Assembly (NCBI GenBank): GCA_964554765.1
Contig: CAZKPS010000001.1
Location: 62,001 to 126,000 of the forward strand
DNA: 64,000 nucleotides
Reading direction: 5' to 3'
Source: JAQBQZ01 sp964554765
Lineage (GTDB): Bacteria > Patescibacteriota > Minisyncoccia > Phycocordibacterales > CAIRYW01
Below are positions 35,490 to 43,205 of this stretch, piece after piece. Within the stretch, counting starts at the first letter, position 1. Each line of letters starts with the position of its first letter. The notes beneath the pieces were generated by a model. That model saw only the letters and a program-made list of their open reading frames with translations, was not told where the DNA came from and searched no databases. The translations under genes and the position numbers were made by a program.

Positions 35490-35834
35490 ATGAAAACACT
35501 TATACGAAAAACTGGACCTTTTATGTTCATCGAACTTGATGGTTGGGGATTCTCCTCTATACCTACAGGTCCAAATGGGGTTAAAAGAATAAGATCGCGC
35601 GACTACACCGTGAGCAAAAAGCATAACTTTGTTTCTTTTTACAAAACGAAGGCAATGAGAATTCGGGATGCTAAAGATAAAATCTATAAGCTCCCCAAAT
35701 ACGCCCTTGTTATAGTCCCTGCCGGGATTGAGCATAGTTGGATTGCCAGCTGTCACGGAGATGGGCTTCTCGGTTCTGTCGATACTCGCCATGAGAAAGA
35801 AGTTCTTGCATGTCATACATCAGTATGTGTTTGA
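35490..35834 (+). CDS. Orphan protein paired with regulator 3
   Basis: 114 residues from ATG 35490 (MKTLIRKTGPFMFIEL). No family is recognised; the content of aromatic and basic residues suggests a small beta-rich soluble protein. A frame also exists on the other strand (35478-35816), but the plus strand has a -10-like TATTAT about 45 nt upstream and a clear terminator just after the stop, so plus is preferred. Base use is less AT-rich than its neighbours. Confidence 0.5.
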   Translation: MKTLIRKTGPFMFIELDGWGFSSIPTGPNGVKRIRSRDYTVSKKHNFVSFYKTKAMRIRDAKDKIYKLPKYALVIVPAGIEHSWIASCHGDGLLGSVDTRHEKEVLACHTSVCV

Positions 35835-35847
35835 TCATCAAGCCTCG

Positions 35848-35884
35848 GCAGACAAGATGAAATACTCTTGTCTGCTTTTTTTAT
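35848..35884 (+). terminator. Terminator of the 35490 gene
   Basis: GCAGACAAG / CTTGTCTGC stem followed by a long T-rich run. It lies just before mutY. Confidence 0.85.
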
Positions 35885-35910
35885 TTTTATTTTTCACCTA
35901 CAATACCCTC

Positions 35911-36744
35911 ATGAAAGAAACGATCAAAACCTTCCAAAAAACTGTCTGGCAATATCACAAGAAAAACAGACGCGATTTCCCATGGCGAGAGACACGCGAT
36001 CCATACCATATATTAGTATCAGAAATAATGCTCCAGCAGACACAAACTATTCGCGTAGTATCCAAGTACAAAGAATTCCTCGCTCGCTTCCCTACTATAG
36101 ATAAATTAGCAAAAGCAGAGCTCCGTGAAGTACTTCATATCTGGCAAGGACTCGGATACAATAGACGAGCAAAGTTTCTCTATGAATGTGCAAAAGAAAT
36201 TTGTGCACACTACAGAGGACAATTTCCAAAAGATTTAGACACTCTTAAAAGACTTCCCGGTATCGGACAGTCGACCGCTGGCGCTGTCCTTAATTTCGCA
36301 TTCGATATTCCTACACCATTTATTGAGACAAACATTCGAACAGTTTTCATTCATCACTTTTATCACAACAAAGTACAAAACGTTTCTGACAAAGAAATAT
36401 TAGAACTGATTAACACGACATTAGATCGTGATAAACCTCGAGAGTGGTTCTACTCGCTCTATGATTACGGATCGTTTCTCAAATCTACCCTCGATACAGA
36501 CCCTGCGAAACGAAGTAAAATTTATAAAAAACAATCCTCATTCAAAGGATCATTCCGTGAGAAACGTTCATTCGTACTGAGGCTTCTTTTGAATAACAAG
36601 TTACGAGAAACGGAGGTAATGAAACATCTTCTCGATAAAAAACTTGTGGAGAAAAAGGATTCAAAAGAAGAAACCACAAAAATTCTCACCTCTCTCCTCA
36701 AGGACAGACTCATTCTAAAAGACAAAGGGTATTATTTTGTTTAA
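35911..36744 (+). CDS. mutY: A/G-specific adenine glycosylase-like protein without Fe-S cluster
   Basis: 277 residues from ATG 35911; the longer frame upstream overlaps the previous gene. HhH-GPD fold: PWRETRDPYHILVSEIMLQQTQ carries the Glu of MutY, and LKRLPGIGQSTAGAVLNFAF is the helix-hairpin-helix. The catalytic Asp position reads FIETNIRTV, Glu instead of Asp in the usual DGNVxRV. The C-terminal four-Cys Fe-S loop is replaced by DTDPAKRSKIYKKQ with no Cys. Likely role is base excision of mispaired A, but specificity is open. Its stop overlaps that of the convergent racemase gene. Confidence 0.85.
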   Translation: MKETIKTFQKTVWQYHKKNRRDFPWRETRDPYHILVSEIMLQQTQTIRVVSKYKEFLARFPTIDKLAKAELREVLHIWQGLGYNRRAKFLYECAKEICAHYRGQFPKDLDTLKRLPGIGQSTAGAVLNFAFDIPTPFIETNIRTVFIHHFYHNKVQNVSDKEILELINTTLDRDKPREWFYSLYDYGSFLKSTLDTDPAKRSKIYKKQSSFKGSFREKRSFVLRLLLNNKLRETEVMKHLLDKKLVEKKDSKEETTKILTSLLKDRLILKDKGYYFV

Positions 36745-37445
36745 TCCGTGGTAGCATCTTTTAGAATTATTCTCACTGATGAATCAATTAGTACCTCCGT
36801 CGTATCAATAATCAATAACCCCTGATAGTTACCAGAAAGAATCAATTGTAAATCTGTACAAGCAAGCAATATTGCCTCCGCACCCCTTTGTTTTAATGCA
36901 TTACAGATGTTGAACAATCGCTCTCTTTGAGTCCTATTTTTAATACCATTCAATATCTCAACTATTATCGCATTGATTACTCTCTGTTCACCTACAGTCG
37001 GCCGGACTAACTTCACATCACTCCTTTCAAAAGCATTTTGATAGATATTTGTATTAATAGTTGTCTCTGTTGCCAATATACCGACAGTATTCATTTTCTT
37101 CTCTATCACACACCTCACAGTCTCTTCCAAAATACTCAAAAAAGGAATTCGTGTTTTCGCACGGATTTGTTCGATATATGTATGCAATGTATTACACGGA
37201 AGTATACCGAAATCAGCACCAGACTTTTCCAGAACTTTAGTTCCATCAATCAGGTATGGCAACATCTTTGAAACATTTTTGCCTTTTATAATTACATCTT
37301 CTTCAATTGAGGATGGGAATGGCAAATTATAAATGACAATAGGTGGATACTTTCCCTTTTCTTTTTTAATTTGTTTTACAACTGACAGATATATTTTTGC
37401 TGTCGTGTCTGGCCCTACACCTCCTAATATTCCTATAGTTTTCAT
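36741..37445 (-). CDS. Aspartate/glutamate racemase family protein
   Basis: 234 residues. MKTIGILGGVGPDTT at the N-terminus, and the two catalytic cysteines in LPCNTLH (about 85) and LLACTDL (about 198), as in cofactor-independent Asp/Glu/hydantoin racemases (RacD/YgeA branch). It probably makes D-amino acids for the wall or recycles them. A hairpin at 37470-37508 lies in its leader. Confidence 0.92.
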   Translation of the reverse strand: MKTIGILGGVGPDTTAKIYLSVVKQIKKEKGKYPPIVIYNLPFPSSIEEDVIIKGKNVSKMLPYLIDGTKVLEKSGADFGILPCNTLHTYIEQIRAKTRIPFLSILEETVRCVIEKKMNTVGILATETTINTNIYQNAFERSDVKLVRPTVGEQRVINAIIVEILNGIKNRTQRERLFNICNALKQRGAEAILLACTDLQLILSGNYQGLLIIDTTEVLIDSSVRIILKDATTD

Positions 37446-37469
37446 ATTGTTTAGTTTGATTAAATTAAG

Positions 37470-37508
37470 AGAGACACCCTGGTACCATACAGTACCAGAG
37501 TAGTCTCT
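37470..37508 (-). promoter_or_regulatory. Two-level hairpin ahead of the racemase gene
   Basis: Outer stem AGAGAC / GTCTCT and inner stem CTGGTAC / GTACCAG with small internal bulges. No T-run follows, so it is a leader or intercistronic element more than a terminator. Confidence 0.4.
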
Positions 37509-37526
37509 GAATAAACTGACACATCT

Positions 37527-37955
37527 CTATGATCGATACTCTCTATACCTGATTGCCTTCTGATGACCTTTGCACTTTAGGTCAAAGGTTTTATTGTGAC
37601 CAAAAGGAGATGTATACACCTCAACATTTGGCAGCAATTCGTGCGCAGATGAAACAATCTGTTTCGAAAGTTCAAGAGCAACATCGGGTGGGGCATAGCT
37701 GTGGGATATGTGCCCAAAAGCAGCAATGACCAATCGCATTGCACCGAGCTCAAAGAAAAATTTTTGTACATCCTTGAGTAATCGTTTTTTCTGTTTTTCT
37801 CCATCACCTTCCTCTACGTGAAAGAGGACAACCAAACATTCCTCGACCAGGAGTGATGAATTTTCAGGTGATATGATTTCGGGTGCTTGAATATATTCCG
37901 AAGAACTAACCCAAGAAAAACCAAAGCTTAAAGCGTCAAAAAACTGTGCCTTCAT
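37527..37955 (-). CDS. Free-standing archaeal-type ThrRS editing domain
   Basis: 142 residues from ATG 37955 (MKAQFFDALSFGF). It follows the N-terminal editing domain of archaeal threonyl-tRNA synthetase: EECLVVLFHVE, then AAFGHISHSYAPPDVALEL (archaeal FAHLSSxLAxPxxAxxxL) and TSPFGHNKTFDLKCKGH (archaeal APFGYYKxFxISCKGHP). This DTD-like fold removes Ser from Ser-tRNAThr or D-amino acids from tRNA. Bacterial ThrRS normally has a different editing domain, so a single-domain protein would act in trans. The leader contains tandem terminator-like hairpins. Confidence 0.85.
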   Translation of the reverse strand: MKAQFFDALSFGFSWVSSSEYIQAPEIISPENSSLLVEECLVVLFHVEEGDGEKQKKRLLKDVQKFFFELGAMRLVIAAFGHISHSYAPPDVALELSKQIVSSAHELLPNVEVYTSPFGHNKTFDLKCKGHQKAIRYREYRS

Positions 37956-37993
37956 AGTGATAAGTGTGTTTAAAAGAACATATTCTGTAGAGG

Positions 37994-38100
37994 TACAGAA
38001 ATAAAAAACCCTCCGGATCGCTCCGAAGGGTTTTGTGCCTTTAACAAAGATATCATTCGCAATAAAGCAAAAAACCGTTCGGAGCGATAAAACCAACGGC
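37994..38100 (-). promoter_or_regulatory. Tandem terminators with alternative pairing ahead of the editing-domain gene
   Basis: Read on the minus strand: hairpin CCGTT...AACGG followed by six T (about 38100-38070), then hairpin AACCCTTCGGAG...CCGGAGGGTT followed by six T (about 38036-38000). The 11-mer ATCGCTCCGAA and its complement TTCGGAGCGAT, one in each hairpin, can pair with each other over about 55 nt, which would break both hairpins. This resembles an attenuator. A 12-codon ORF starting ATGAGGGATATAAGG lies upstream in the same direction. Confidence 0.4.
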
Positions 38101-38264
38101 TTGCCACCACTTTGTGTTCTGAATATTGAATTTGCTTATTTTTTGAATCATTTGATTTTGTGTTTTGATTTCCTTATATCCCTCATTAGTATTCACCCTT
38201 CAAATCAAAACTTATTTATGATATTATCACCATACTAGTATAGTAATACATAAAAGTCAAATCT

Positions 38265-38567
38265 ATGAAAATAAATACAAATAAAAAGATTGGTGCGTGG
38301 CTAGATTCATATGCAGAAAATCATATGAGTCCAAAAGACCTCCTTACCAAAGTAACCGCAGAGTTCAATGAGAAGAATCTACCCTATTTCTTCGCAAGCA
38401 TCTTTACCGAGGATGAAATCAAGACATTCGCCAATCGTCTCCTTATAATCAAAAAACTCAAAGATGGAACATCACAACATGAAATTGCATCAAAATTAAA
38501 AGTCGGGGTTACCACGGTCACCCGGGGCGCCCATGAGATTTCAAAAGGTAAATTTGATTTTATATAG
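38265..38567 (+). CDS. TrpR/YerC-family transcriptional repressor
   Basis: 100 residues. The segment LTKVTAEFNEKNLPYFFASIFTEDEIKTFANRLLIIKKLKDGTSQHEIASKLKVGVTTVTRGAHEI, quoted here by position (about 26-92), matches the TrpR-like pattern: a TxxExxxxxxRLxIxxxLxxG helix pair and an HTH ending VTTVTRGAHEI. Related proteins bind operators in response to tryptophan or another small molecule. No trp genes are in the window; the divergent neighbour is the editing-domain gene. Confidence 0.88.
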   Translation: MKINTNKKIGAWLDSYAENHMSPKDLLTKVTAEFNEKNLPYFFASIFTEDEIKTFANRLLIIKKLKDGTSQHEIASKLKVGVTTVTRGAHEISKGKFDFI

Positions 38568-38715
38568 CAAAATAGTTTCTAGAATATGTTCCAAAGACAA
38601 GTTCTACCTTGGTAATAAAAGGTTGTCGGTTTCTCTCAAAACCTCTAAAACAAAAAGAAAAACCGAGGGCAGAAAGTTTTTGAAGGAAATTTAAATAATT
38701 TATTTTTAAATAAAA

Positions 38716-38740
38716 AGACGGCAAGATTGCTCTTGCCGCC
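38716..38740 (-). terminator. Terminator of the 38756 gene
   Basis: CGGCAAGA / TCTTGCCG stem, followed on the minus strand by TCTTTTT. Confidence 0.8.
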
Positions 38741-38755
38741 GTTGATAAACATTGC

Positions 38756-39517
38756 CTATTTCTTCTCCTCCTTCAGGATCCTGCTCCGTGAATTAGTGCG
38801 GTTACCTGCTGCGTCGTATGCCCACTCCTGCATAAGCAGACCGTTTTGCCCGTGATACAGGGTACAGACAGGCCGATTAAGTTCGTCGTAAATATTTGTC
38901 TGCAACGACGGGTCTTCAGTCCCAAGCTTCTTGTATTGAGCAAGATAGACACAGGCCCGAATATCTGAAATCACATGGAAGTATTGATCCGCCCAATGAC
39001 GAAGAACATCGAGCCGAGCCTGTTCTGTATCCTCCACACCTTTAGGTAGATGAATAACTTCGGAAAGTGAGGGATGCACCGTTGTGGAAGACTGAGTCTG
39101 CAAGATTTCTCCCACAGTATTGTCATCTTTTTTGAATGCATCATTTATGACACCGTCCACATTGCTGTCATCCAAGATCCGAATCTCAGACCTCTTGCCA
39201 ACCGGATAGTAATAAACACGGAAACGGTTTTGTTTCGTCTCGGCATCTTGCCACAGCCAGCAGGTGTAGTGCATACCATTCTGCTCGAAGACAGTTTCGA
39301 ATCCGCCAACTGCTGGTGGGCGGTCACAGACCTTCTGAAGAATAACCTTGGAGCTAGGCAGCGCAGCGAGCTCGACTACAGCTTCAAAGGTGGGATGATT
39401 TTTGGCCACCACACGGAAAGTCTCAAGAGACACAGTGGGTTTGAGTTCCTCTGCGAAAGCAGAGAATTGAATGAAGAAAAGCCCGAGAAGGGCGAGGATG
39501 TTAAGGAGCGTTTTCAC
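38756..39517 (-). CDS. Exported protein of unknown function
   Basis: 253 residues. Signal peptide at 1-22 (LLNILALLGLFFIQFSAFA). A mixed soluble domain follows; the C-terminus contains DELNRPVCTLYHGQNGLLMQEW and YDAAGNRTNS, which looks like one or two RHS/YD-type beta-repeats. Base composition is clearly less AT-rich than neighbours, suggesting foreign origin. It has its own terminator. Confidence 0.65.
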   Translation of the reverse strand: MKTLLNILALLGLFFIQFSAFAEELKPTVSLETFRVVAKNHPTFEAVVELAALPSSKVILQKVCDRPPAVGGFETVFEQNGMHYTCWLWQDAETKQNRFRVYYYPVGKRSEIRILDDSNVDGVINDAFKKDDNTVGEILQTQSSTTVHPSLSEVIHLPKGVEDTEQARLDVLRHWADQYFHVISDIRACVYLAQYKKLGTEDPSLQTNIYDELNRPVCTLYHGQNGLLMQEWAYDAAGNRTNSRSRILKEEKK

Positions 39518-39608
39518 GATTTGATATTCAGAGTTGAGGTGTTGTGGCGTGATTGCCGATTAGAATATAAACATAGATTTGTATTTTTGTCTATGTCTAT
39601 GTTATCAC

Positions 39609-39872
39609 CTAAATCAACCCAGGATACTTTTGGATATCCTCTTTCTTTATTCTTAATGCATAGCACTCATCTACAATATCTCTTACATAGAAAATCAAAG
39701 TGACGTATTCACCCTCATCTACATAATCTTGTGCATGTATAAGCCACTCCATTTGGGTCACAGCTTTTACAAAATCCTCTGGAGTTTGAAGTTCAGAGTC
39801 AGTATGTATATCTTGAGTCGGGAGCGAATCACGCTTAATCATAAATCTAAATTGTCTGTCGACTTGTTCCAT
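39609..39872 (-). CDS. Small orphan protein
   Basis: 87 residues, acidic, no membrane segment (EQVDRQFRFMIKRDSLP at the N-terminus). No family is recognised. It lies between the exported protein gene and TrmB-type regulator 4, all on the minus strand, about 45 bp after the regulator ends, so it may be co-transcribed with it. Confidence 0.5.
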   Translation of the reverse strand: MEQVDRQFRFMIKRDSLPTQDIHTDSELQTPEDFVKAVTQMEWLIHAQDYVDEGEYVTLIFYVRDIVDECYALRIKKEDIQKYPGLI

Positions 39873-39918
39873 TTTATTTTTTTAACTAATTAACACAAGA
39901 ATTACATTTACCAAAAAA

Positions 39919-40716
39919 TTATTTTTCCTCAGTTTTACCGTCCAACCTTTTCGCCTCTTTCCACGCTAGTTCAAAAAGTTTTTTGAGAGCATCAGCAATC
40001 TCTTCACTTTCTATAATAATACCAAGCTCCTCTCTCCAGGATGCAATCATCACTTTGTTATCATAAATTTCTATATCAGGAGAAATGTCAAAAAGTTCTT
40101 TTGGTACAAGAGCGAGCTCTCGAGCCTCAAACGGATTCATCTTTTTTCGCTCAAGTGCCAACTCTGTTGCAGGAACAATACCCCGAACAAACAAACCCTT
40201 CGCCGCCCGTCTCCTGTAATAGTCAGGAAAATATCCTTTGAGAGTTTTGTGCATATCATCATAGGAAGCCATTGCCACAAAAGGTCCAGATGCAGTCAAG
40301 GTATCTTCATATACTTTTTTCATTCCCTCAATACCTTCATAAAATTTTACTTGTGGCCGAGTACCGACTTTATACATGGACTTAAGCTCGGGCAATAGTA
40401 ATTGTGCATACCTATAGTCCTCTTCTTTTCGCTCAATATTGTGACGCAGAAATTTTAATATCTGTTCAGGATCCTCACATCGATACTCTTGTTTTGGTTC
40501 TTTCCCAGAAATACTCACAAGACCCTTTTGTGCCAGGCTTGCCAAAATATCGTAGGCACCCGTTCTATTAATACCAGCCCTTTTTGCAATCTCACTTACT
40601 TTACCTTTTCCTATCCCTAAGAATGAAATGTAGAGCTCAGACTCTTTTTTGTTGAGACCCAGCTTTTGTAAAGCGTTTTGAAAAGTTCCACTCTGACCTT
40701 CTTCGTATTTTGTCAT
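39919..40716 (-). CDS. TrmB-type transcriptional regulator 4
   Basis: 265 residues. HTH at about 15-75 (LGLNKKESELYISFLGIGKG...AGINRTGAYDILASLAQKGLV) and an effector region from KFYEGIEGMKKVYED (about 123) to KLFELAWKEA. Divergent from the membrane protein at 40918. The 9-mer ATATTTTGT occurs in both orientations in the gap (about 40740 and 40783) and matches the arms of the inverted repeat upstream of regulator 5. Confidence 0.9.
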   Translation of the reverse strand: MTKYEEGQSGTFQNALQKLGLNKKESELYISFLGIGKGKVSEIAKRAGINRTGAYDILASLAQKGLVSISGKEPKQEYRCEDPEQILKFLRHNIERKEEDYRYAQLLLPELKSMYKVGTRPQVKFYEGIEGMKKVYEDTLTASGPFVAMASYDDMHKTLKGYFPDYYRRRAAKGLFVRGIVPATELALERKKMNPFEARELALVPKELFDISPDIEIYDNKVMIASWREELGIIIESEEIADALKKLFELAWKEAKRLDGKTEEK

Positions 40717-40917
40717 AAATGCATGCTACCAAAAATCATATTTTGTGTCAAAAAAATATACACAATTTGTTTATATAATACAAAATATTATTATTTTATA
40801 ATACTATAATAGTTTTACTATTTATGACGATTATTTACACTTATTGACTTGTATTGTTAAATCTACCTAGATCAAAGCACAATCCGTCCTTTGACGCCAA
40901 ATCAAAGTCAACAACCT

Positions 40918-41505
40918 ATGAACATCCCCTCCATAATCTTTTGGATTCTTCCCTTTGTAATCGTCAAGATTGCAATCAAGAAACCAAAATGGGCCCAGAG
41001 AATGGTTGCCTTCGAGGTAATCACTGCACTGCTCGCAATGCTACTCTACGAGATCAGCGATACTCCGGAACGAATTCCTGATCCATTTCATCTCCCAATG
41101 AGATGGATTTCGGAATGGGTGATACATCCCACATTACTCACAATCCCCTTAGTACTGCTACTTGGATTCATTCGAGTGATACTAAAGATTATTTTAAAAT
41201 CAATCAATTGGACTCAGGGTGACAAAATACCCATCTGGGTGAGATGGACTGCTTCTGTGGTATTTACACTCTGGGTTATTGATTTAATTGTATCGATTGC
41301 TCATTGTGGAATATCCGAGGGAATGAAATCTTACACAGATTCGCTACTCTGGATTCCAGGTCGATATCCTTGGACCTATTGGTTTGTGCTTCCTTCTGAG
41401 GCAATAATCTTACTTCGGATGAAGAACGAGCAAGGTATGTGGCTTCGGCCACAGAGGTATGTTGAGTTCCTTATTCGGATTGTTGAGTGGCCTATCAAAA
41501 AGTAG
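40918..41505 (+). CDS. Membrane protein of unknown function paired with regulator 4
   Basis: 195 residues from ATG 40918 (MNIPSIIFWILPFVIVK); an upstream TTG at 40891 is less likely. Four to five hydrophobic segments (about 3-18, 31-45, 70-98, 112-130, 150-165). No family is recognised. It has its own promoter region (TTGACT at 40844) and terminator, and is divergent from the regulator. Confidence 0.6.
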   Translation: MNIPSIIFWILPFVIVKIAIKKPKWAQRMVAFEVITALLAMLLYEISDTPERIPDPFHLPMRWISEWVIHPTLLTIPLVLLLGFIRVILKIILKSINWTQGDKIPIWVRWTASVVFTLWVIDLIVSIAHCGISEGMKSYTDSLLWIPGRYPWTYWFVLPSEAIILLRMKNEQGMWLRPQRYVEFLIRIVEWPIKK

Positions 41506-41517
41506 TCACCGTACTTG

Positions 41518-41548
41518 TCGCCAGACTTTTGTCTGGCGACTTTTTATA
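41518..41548 (+). terminator. Terminator between 40918 gene and def
   Basis: GTCGCCAGAC / GTCTGGCGAC stem followed by five T; serves the plus-strand gene and lies just after convergent def. Confidence 0.85.
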
Positions 41549-41550
41549 TT

Positions 41551-42123
41551 TTAATTTCCATCTTTTGGCTTTAATCTTTGCCTTTTGCTTTTTGACTTTT
41601 GATTTATTCTCACATACTCCCTCTCAGTCACAATGTCTTTCGGATTTGTTCGATCGAGAAATACAATTCCATTTAGATGATCGTATTCATGCTGGAAAAT
41701 TCTTGCAGGAAAGTCTTCCAGAGTAAGCCTGAGCTTCTCCCCTTCTCGAGTTGTAAATTCAACATCGATGCTTTTATGCCTCGGCACAAGTCCTCGAATA
41801 CCGGGTATTGAGAGGCACCCCTCGTAGCTTTTGATTATTCTCTTTGATGCAGAAACAATTTTTGGATTAATAACAGCAATAGGTCCGAGCTTTGGAATAT
41901 TTTTTCTTTTCTTTGTTGTTCGGGACCAGAGAATAAATACTCGAAGACCCTCATTCACCTGAGGTGCAGCGATGCCTACCCCACTACTTAGATCACAGGT
42001 CTTGATTAGATCATCAATAAAATTTTGAAACTCCTTCGTTTTCAACGCCTTGCCCGAAACAACCTTCGCACGAGTCCGAAGTATCTTGTCCCCTAGTTCT
42101 ACTATCTTTAGTTTTTTACTCAT
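41551..42123 (-). CDS. def: Peptide deformylase
   Basis: 190 residues. The three family motifs are present: GVGIAAPQ (about 49-56), EGCLSIPG (about 100-107) and HEYDHLNG (about 143-150), giving the Cys and two His metal ligands and the catalytic Glu (HEYDH). It removes the formyl group from new proteins. The C-terminal tail is Lys-rich. Confidence 0.97.
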   Translation of the reverse strand: MSKKLKIVELGDKILRTRAKVVSGKALKTKEFQNFIDDLIKTCDLSSGVGIAAPQVNEGLRVFILWSRTTKKRKNIPKLGPIAVINPKIVSASKRIIKSYEGCLSIPGIRGLVPRHKSIDVEFTTREGEKLRLTLEDFPARIFQHEYDHLNGIVFLDRTNPKDIVTEREYVRINQKSKSKRQRLKPKDGN

Positions 42124-42228
42124 AACACCAATCTACTCCCCATTTGTATTATTTTCAATCACACTACTGTACCCTGAACCTCCTGAATGGGAAGTTCGAG
42201 TACCCCTGCGAAATACAAATAAATTGAC

Positions 42229-43026
42229 TTATTCGTATTTCGTTCCTGTCCAACTCAATTCAAAAATCATCTTCATAAGTCCGTGAATTGTTGGATCTTC
42301 GATAATGACTCCTGTTAACTTTTCTTTACCGAGGTTTATGATCGAAACATTTTTTTCACCATAGATTGTAATCTCGGCCTTGTAGGGGAATTTCTCTGCC
42401 GGGATGAATCGTGCATTAGGCATCAATTCTTCTTTGAAATCACCGTACGATCTCTCAACAAAGGTCTTGTCTATGTTTGTATCTGGGAAAATAACTCTTG
42501 AACTAATTCCTTTCTGTTTCTTTGTCTTAATATAATTTCTAAAAAAGTCTCTCGGCACCTGTTCCTCCACCTCTTGAACATTCGCCCACGCGAGCATTTC
42601 ATATGGCTTCGATACATTAATATGTGTTGCATAAATATCAAGCACACCCTCAATACCTTCATAATACGTAATCTTTGGTTTATCGGCCGCTCCCAATAAC
42701 CCCTCGAGATCAGGAAGAATCCTCTGGACATTCTCAATCTCATCTTGGATGATAGACATTTTGGATTTGGCATACCGCACGAGCTTGGTTGGACTCTCGA
42801 GTTGATAGAATTGTTTATTCTTCTTTTCTATCTCATTCACTACCCCCTTTACTGACATTTGGGTGAGCAACATATAGACCGTACTTCGATTAAGTCCAGT
42901 GTATTCTGCAATCTTTGACGGATATGCTCCTCCGAGCTCAAGGAGTGCTACATATATTAAAGACTCTTTGTCAGAGAGACCTGACTTTTGGAGCTTTTTG
43001 AGGAGATTTTCGTGTTTTATGCTCAT
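42229..43026 (-). CDS. TrmB-type transcriptional regulator 5
   Basis: 265 residues. HTH at about 10-70 (SGLSDKESLIYVALLELG...TGLNRSTVYMLLTQMSVKGVV), a coiled linker, then the effector region from TYYEGIEGVLDIYA (about 118) to MIFELSW. Divergent from the radical-SAM-like gene at 43206, with a perfect inverted repeat between. Confidence 0.9.
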   Translation of the reverse strand: MSIKHENLLKKLQKSGLSDKESLIYVALLELGGAYPSKIAEYTGLNRSTVYMLLTQMSVKGVVNEIEKKNKQFYQLESPTKLVRYAKSKMSIIQDEIENVQRILPDLEGLLGAADKPKITYYEGIEGVLDIYATHINVSKPYEMLAWANVQEVEEQVPRDFFRNYIKTKKQKGISSRVIFPDTNIDKTFVERSYGDFKEELMPNARFIPAEKFPYKAEITIYGEKNVSIINLGKEKLTGVIIEDPTIHGLMKMIFELSWTGTKYE

Positions 43027-43047
43027 ATTTATATAATATTACACCAC

Positions 43048-43079
43048 GATATTTTGTCAATTTTTACTAACAAAATATC
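43048..43079. promoter_or_regulatory. Candidate operator between regulator 5 and the radical-SAM-like gene
   Basis: Perfect inverted repeat GATATTTTGT-N12-ACAAAATATC. The half-site ATATTTTGT also occurs in the control region of regulator 4. Confidence 0.55.
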
Positions 43080-43157
43080 ACTACAATCCAAAAACCTATA
43101 TTTATTAATGTACTAGCTTGTTTAATTGATATTCTCTACTCACAATAATTGACAATG

Positions 43158-43166
43158 TGTGATAAT
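43158..43166 (+). promoter_or_regulatory. Extended -10 promoter element
   Basis: TGTGATAAT fits an extended -10 (TGnTATAAT). It lies about 40 nt before the ATG at 43206; TTGACA just upstream overlaps it and is too close to be its -35. Confidence 0.35.
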
Positions 43167-43205
43167 TCTTGCGGAAAGTATATTGAAATCAACAAACACA
43201 CAATT

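Noticed and set aside
35478..35816. Minus-strand ORF opposite the 35490 gene
   Set aside because: The plus strand has a plausible -10 and a clear terminator right after its stop; the minus frame has neither.
37994..38100. T-box riboswitch before the editing-domain gene
   Set aside because: No T-box sequence or specifier loop was recognised; only the alternative hairpin pairing is supported.
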